Shown in pieces: positions 37,282 through 38,054 of a stretch of 38,054 nt of DNA (position 1 is its first letter; each line of letters begins with the position of its first letter). Below the pieces are notes generated by a model. The model searched no databases, was not told where the DNA came from, and saw nothing but the letters and a program-made list of their open reading frames with translations. Source of the DNA: a virus. The position numbers and the translations under genes were made by a program. The stretch is from the IMG/VR virus record IMGVR_UViG_3300007344_000076, positions 1-38,054 of that record; one strand, 5' to 3'.

Positions 37282-37611
37282 TCACACGCTTCTAGCTTCG
37301 AAGCGGGAGAGAGGATTTATCGGTTCCTCTCTGGCACCATTCTTATTCAGCCCTTCAGAGTCAGGCTGTCCGTTCACTCGCCATTTCTTTAAGCGAGGAG
37401 GTCCGGACCTGTTCTTCAGGAGTCGGGAGGAAGAGGAAGGGTTGTCGAGGTCCCGTCTTTCCTTAACTTCAAGGTAACCGAGCGGTTGGACCTTGGTCAA
37501 CCTCTCAGCCTTAAAGTTAGCTGAGAGATCTAGGAAGGAGGTTTGAAGGTGGCGTTCCCTCGCCTCGTCTTCCATGTCCTTAAGGTAGTCGCTGATCAGC
37601 CCGACCTGCAT
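37282..37611 (-). CDS. Doubtful 109-residue basic protein
   Basis: ATG at 37611, no Shine-Dalgarno. The start (MQVGLISDYLKDMEDEARER) looks protein-like, but the rest is basic and low in hydrophobics (SSSSRLLKNRSGPPRLKKWR) without obvious domain structure. An 8-bp inverted repeat (CTCTCAGC/GCTGAGAG, 37502-37527) and another hairpin at its 3' end (CGCTTC/GAAGCG, near 37288-37306) lie in it. It may be a coding gene, or the stretch may be a structured leader transcript. If not coding, this would be a roughly 490-base gene-free region. Confidence 0.45.
   Translation of the reverse strand: MQVGLISDYLKDMEDEARERHLQTSFLDLSANFKAERLTKVQPLGYLEVKERRDLDNPSSSSRLLKNRSGPPRLKKWRVNGQPDSEGLNKNGAREEPINPLSRFEARSV
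37502..37527 (-). repeat. 8-bp inverted repeat within the doubtful ORF
   Basis: CTCTCAGC and GCTGAGAG flank a 10-nt AT-rich loop. It reads as a hairpin on either strand and lacks a T-run. It could be an RNA structure or an operator-like site. Confidence 0.4.
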
Positions 37612-37658
37612 CAGTACAAATACTCATTGTGGTGCTGATCCCTCAGCTTTAAGTAGTC

Positions 37659-37880
37659 CTACCTATAGTGCAGCACGTATGACTCTGTCTCCAGCACCTC
37701 AGTCCCTGGGGCTGCAATGGTGCGCTTGAAGCTGATCACAGCACCATTGGCTGTCTTGCCCCGCCATATGACGTGCTTGTGGCTGCCTCTAGGTGTCTTG
37801 TAGTGGATGGTCCACATCTCGACGCTCTTACTCCCACCATCGTGGGCGCTTGCTTGCTTCCTCTTGCTTTTGGTACTCAT
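37659..37880 (-). CDS. 73-residue basic protein, function unknown
   Basis: Start at ATG 37880, four bases after a perfect AGGAGG ribosome binding site, the strongest in the window; a GTG one codon upstream is too close to it. The product has a basic N-terminus (STKSKRKQASAHDGGSKSVE) and a beta-rich body (MWTIHYKTPRG, HVIWRGKTANGAV, VLETESYVLHYR). Could be a small nucleic-acid-binding protein. Overlaps the upstream gene by 53 nt. Confidence 0.7.
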   Translation of the reverse strand: MSTKSKRKQASAHDGGSKSVEMWTIHYKTPRGSHKHVIWRGKTANGAVISFKRTIAAPGTEVLETESYVLHYR

Positions 37881-38054
37881 CACACCTCCTATTGATTGTG
37901 TCTGCTGTAGAAGGCTCTAGAAGGCCTTCCCTCACCTGCTGGGCTAGTTCGTACCTAACCTCATCGCAAAGCACCTTGTTGGGGCTTACAGCGGCCTCTG
38001 AGCGTACGTATGCGATTGTGATCACTGTCAGCAGTGCTATGGCCAGGATCACTC
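37828..38054 (-). CDS. Small membrane-anchored protein (5' end at or beyond the window edge)
   Basis: The frame is open at the right edge; a GTG at 38052 is the only start inside the window, so the gene may begin outside it. Visible residues begin with a transmembrane or signal segment (ILAIALLTVITIAYV) followed by a charged helical domain with two Cys (NKVLCDEVRYELAQQV, INRRCDEYQKQ) and a basic Trp-rich end (KRPRWWE). Probably anchored in the inner membrane with the charged part outside or in the cytoplasm. Function unknown. Confidence 0.6.
   Translation of the reverse strand, partial: VILAIALLTVITIAYVRSEAAVSPNKVLCDEVRYELAQQVREGLLEPSTADTINRRCDEYQKQEEASKRPRWWE

Noticed and set aside
1-38054. 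CRISPR array, insertion sequence, integrase or photosynthesis genes
   Set aside because: No spaced direct repeats, transposase or integrase motifs, and no psbA, hli or talC-like products were found in this window.

Overview
The window is a contiguous piece of a lytic T7-like podovirus (Autographiviridae type) and every supported gene lies on the minus strand, so the usual map reads right to left. Gene content (single-subunit RNA polymerase, gp2.5-type SSB, endonuclease I, primase-helicase, T7-type DNA polymerase, 5' exonuclease, ribonucleotide reductase inside the replication block, then portal to tail fibre) points to a marine cyanophage of the P60/Syn5/P-SSP7 kind. Base composition near 50-55% GC by eye suggests a Synechococcus-like host. 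No integrase, psbA, hli, talC or complete tRNA gene is visible. The window ends inside a second tailspike on the left and at or inside a small gene on the right, so terminase, holin and genome ends lie outside it. No stretch over 300 bases lacks a gene; the longest gap is 203 bases upstream of the capsid gene.

Right part, 38.05-33.7 kb: about 18 tightly packed, often overlapping small genes of mostly unknown function, including signal-peptide or membrane proteins and a 200-residue protein resembling helix-hairpin-helix enzymes. Three gaps here (37.2, 36.6 and 35.9 kb) share one architecture: a tRNA-like acceptor/T-arm minihelix, a 2-3 nt gap, a second hairpin, then 29-31 nt ending in the repeated leader ACCACGAGAGTTYAA and an ATG. 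A fourth hairpin-leader copy sits downstream of the RNA polymerase gene, and a fourth minihelix sits between the scaffold and capsid genes.

Middle part, 33.7-21.5 kb: RNA polymerase, SSB, endonuclease I, primase-helicase, a phage thioredoxin overlapping DNA polymerase, a small PD-(D/E)XK-like nuclease, 5' exonuclease, then a nucleotide module (DUF3310/gp1.7-like, MazG-like, ribonucleotide reductase alpha). A strong intrinsic terminator hairpin lies inside the signal-peptide codons of a lambda-R-like endolysin just after the reductase gene. The endolysin is followed by a ferritin-like protein that I read as the reductase beta subunit.

Left part, 21.5-0 kb: the virion block in T7 order: gp6.7/7.3-like proteins, portal, scaffold, capsid, tail tubular A and B, gp13-like GNAT protein, gp14-, gp15- and gp16-like ejection proteins, tail fibre and tailspike. 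The gp15-like protein carries a C-terminal muralytic domain. The 1951-residue gp16-like protein carries an apparent ADP-ribosyltransferase domain, so it may act on host proteins on entry.
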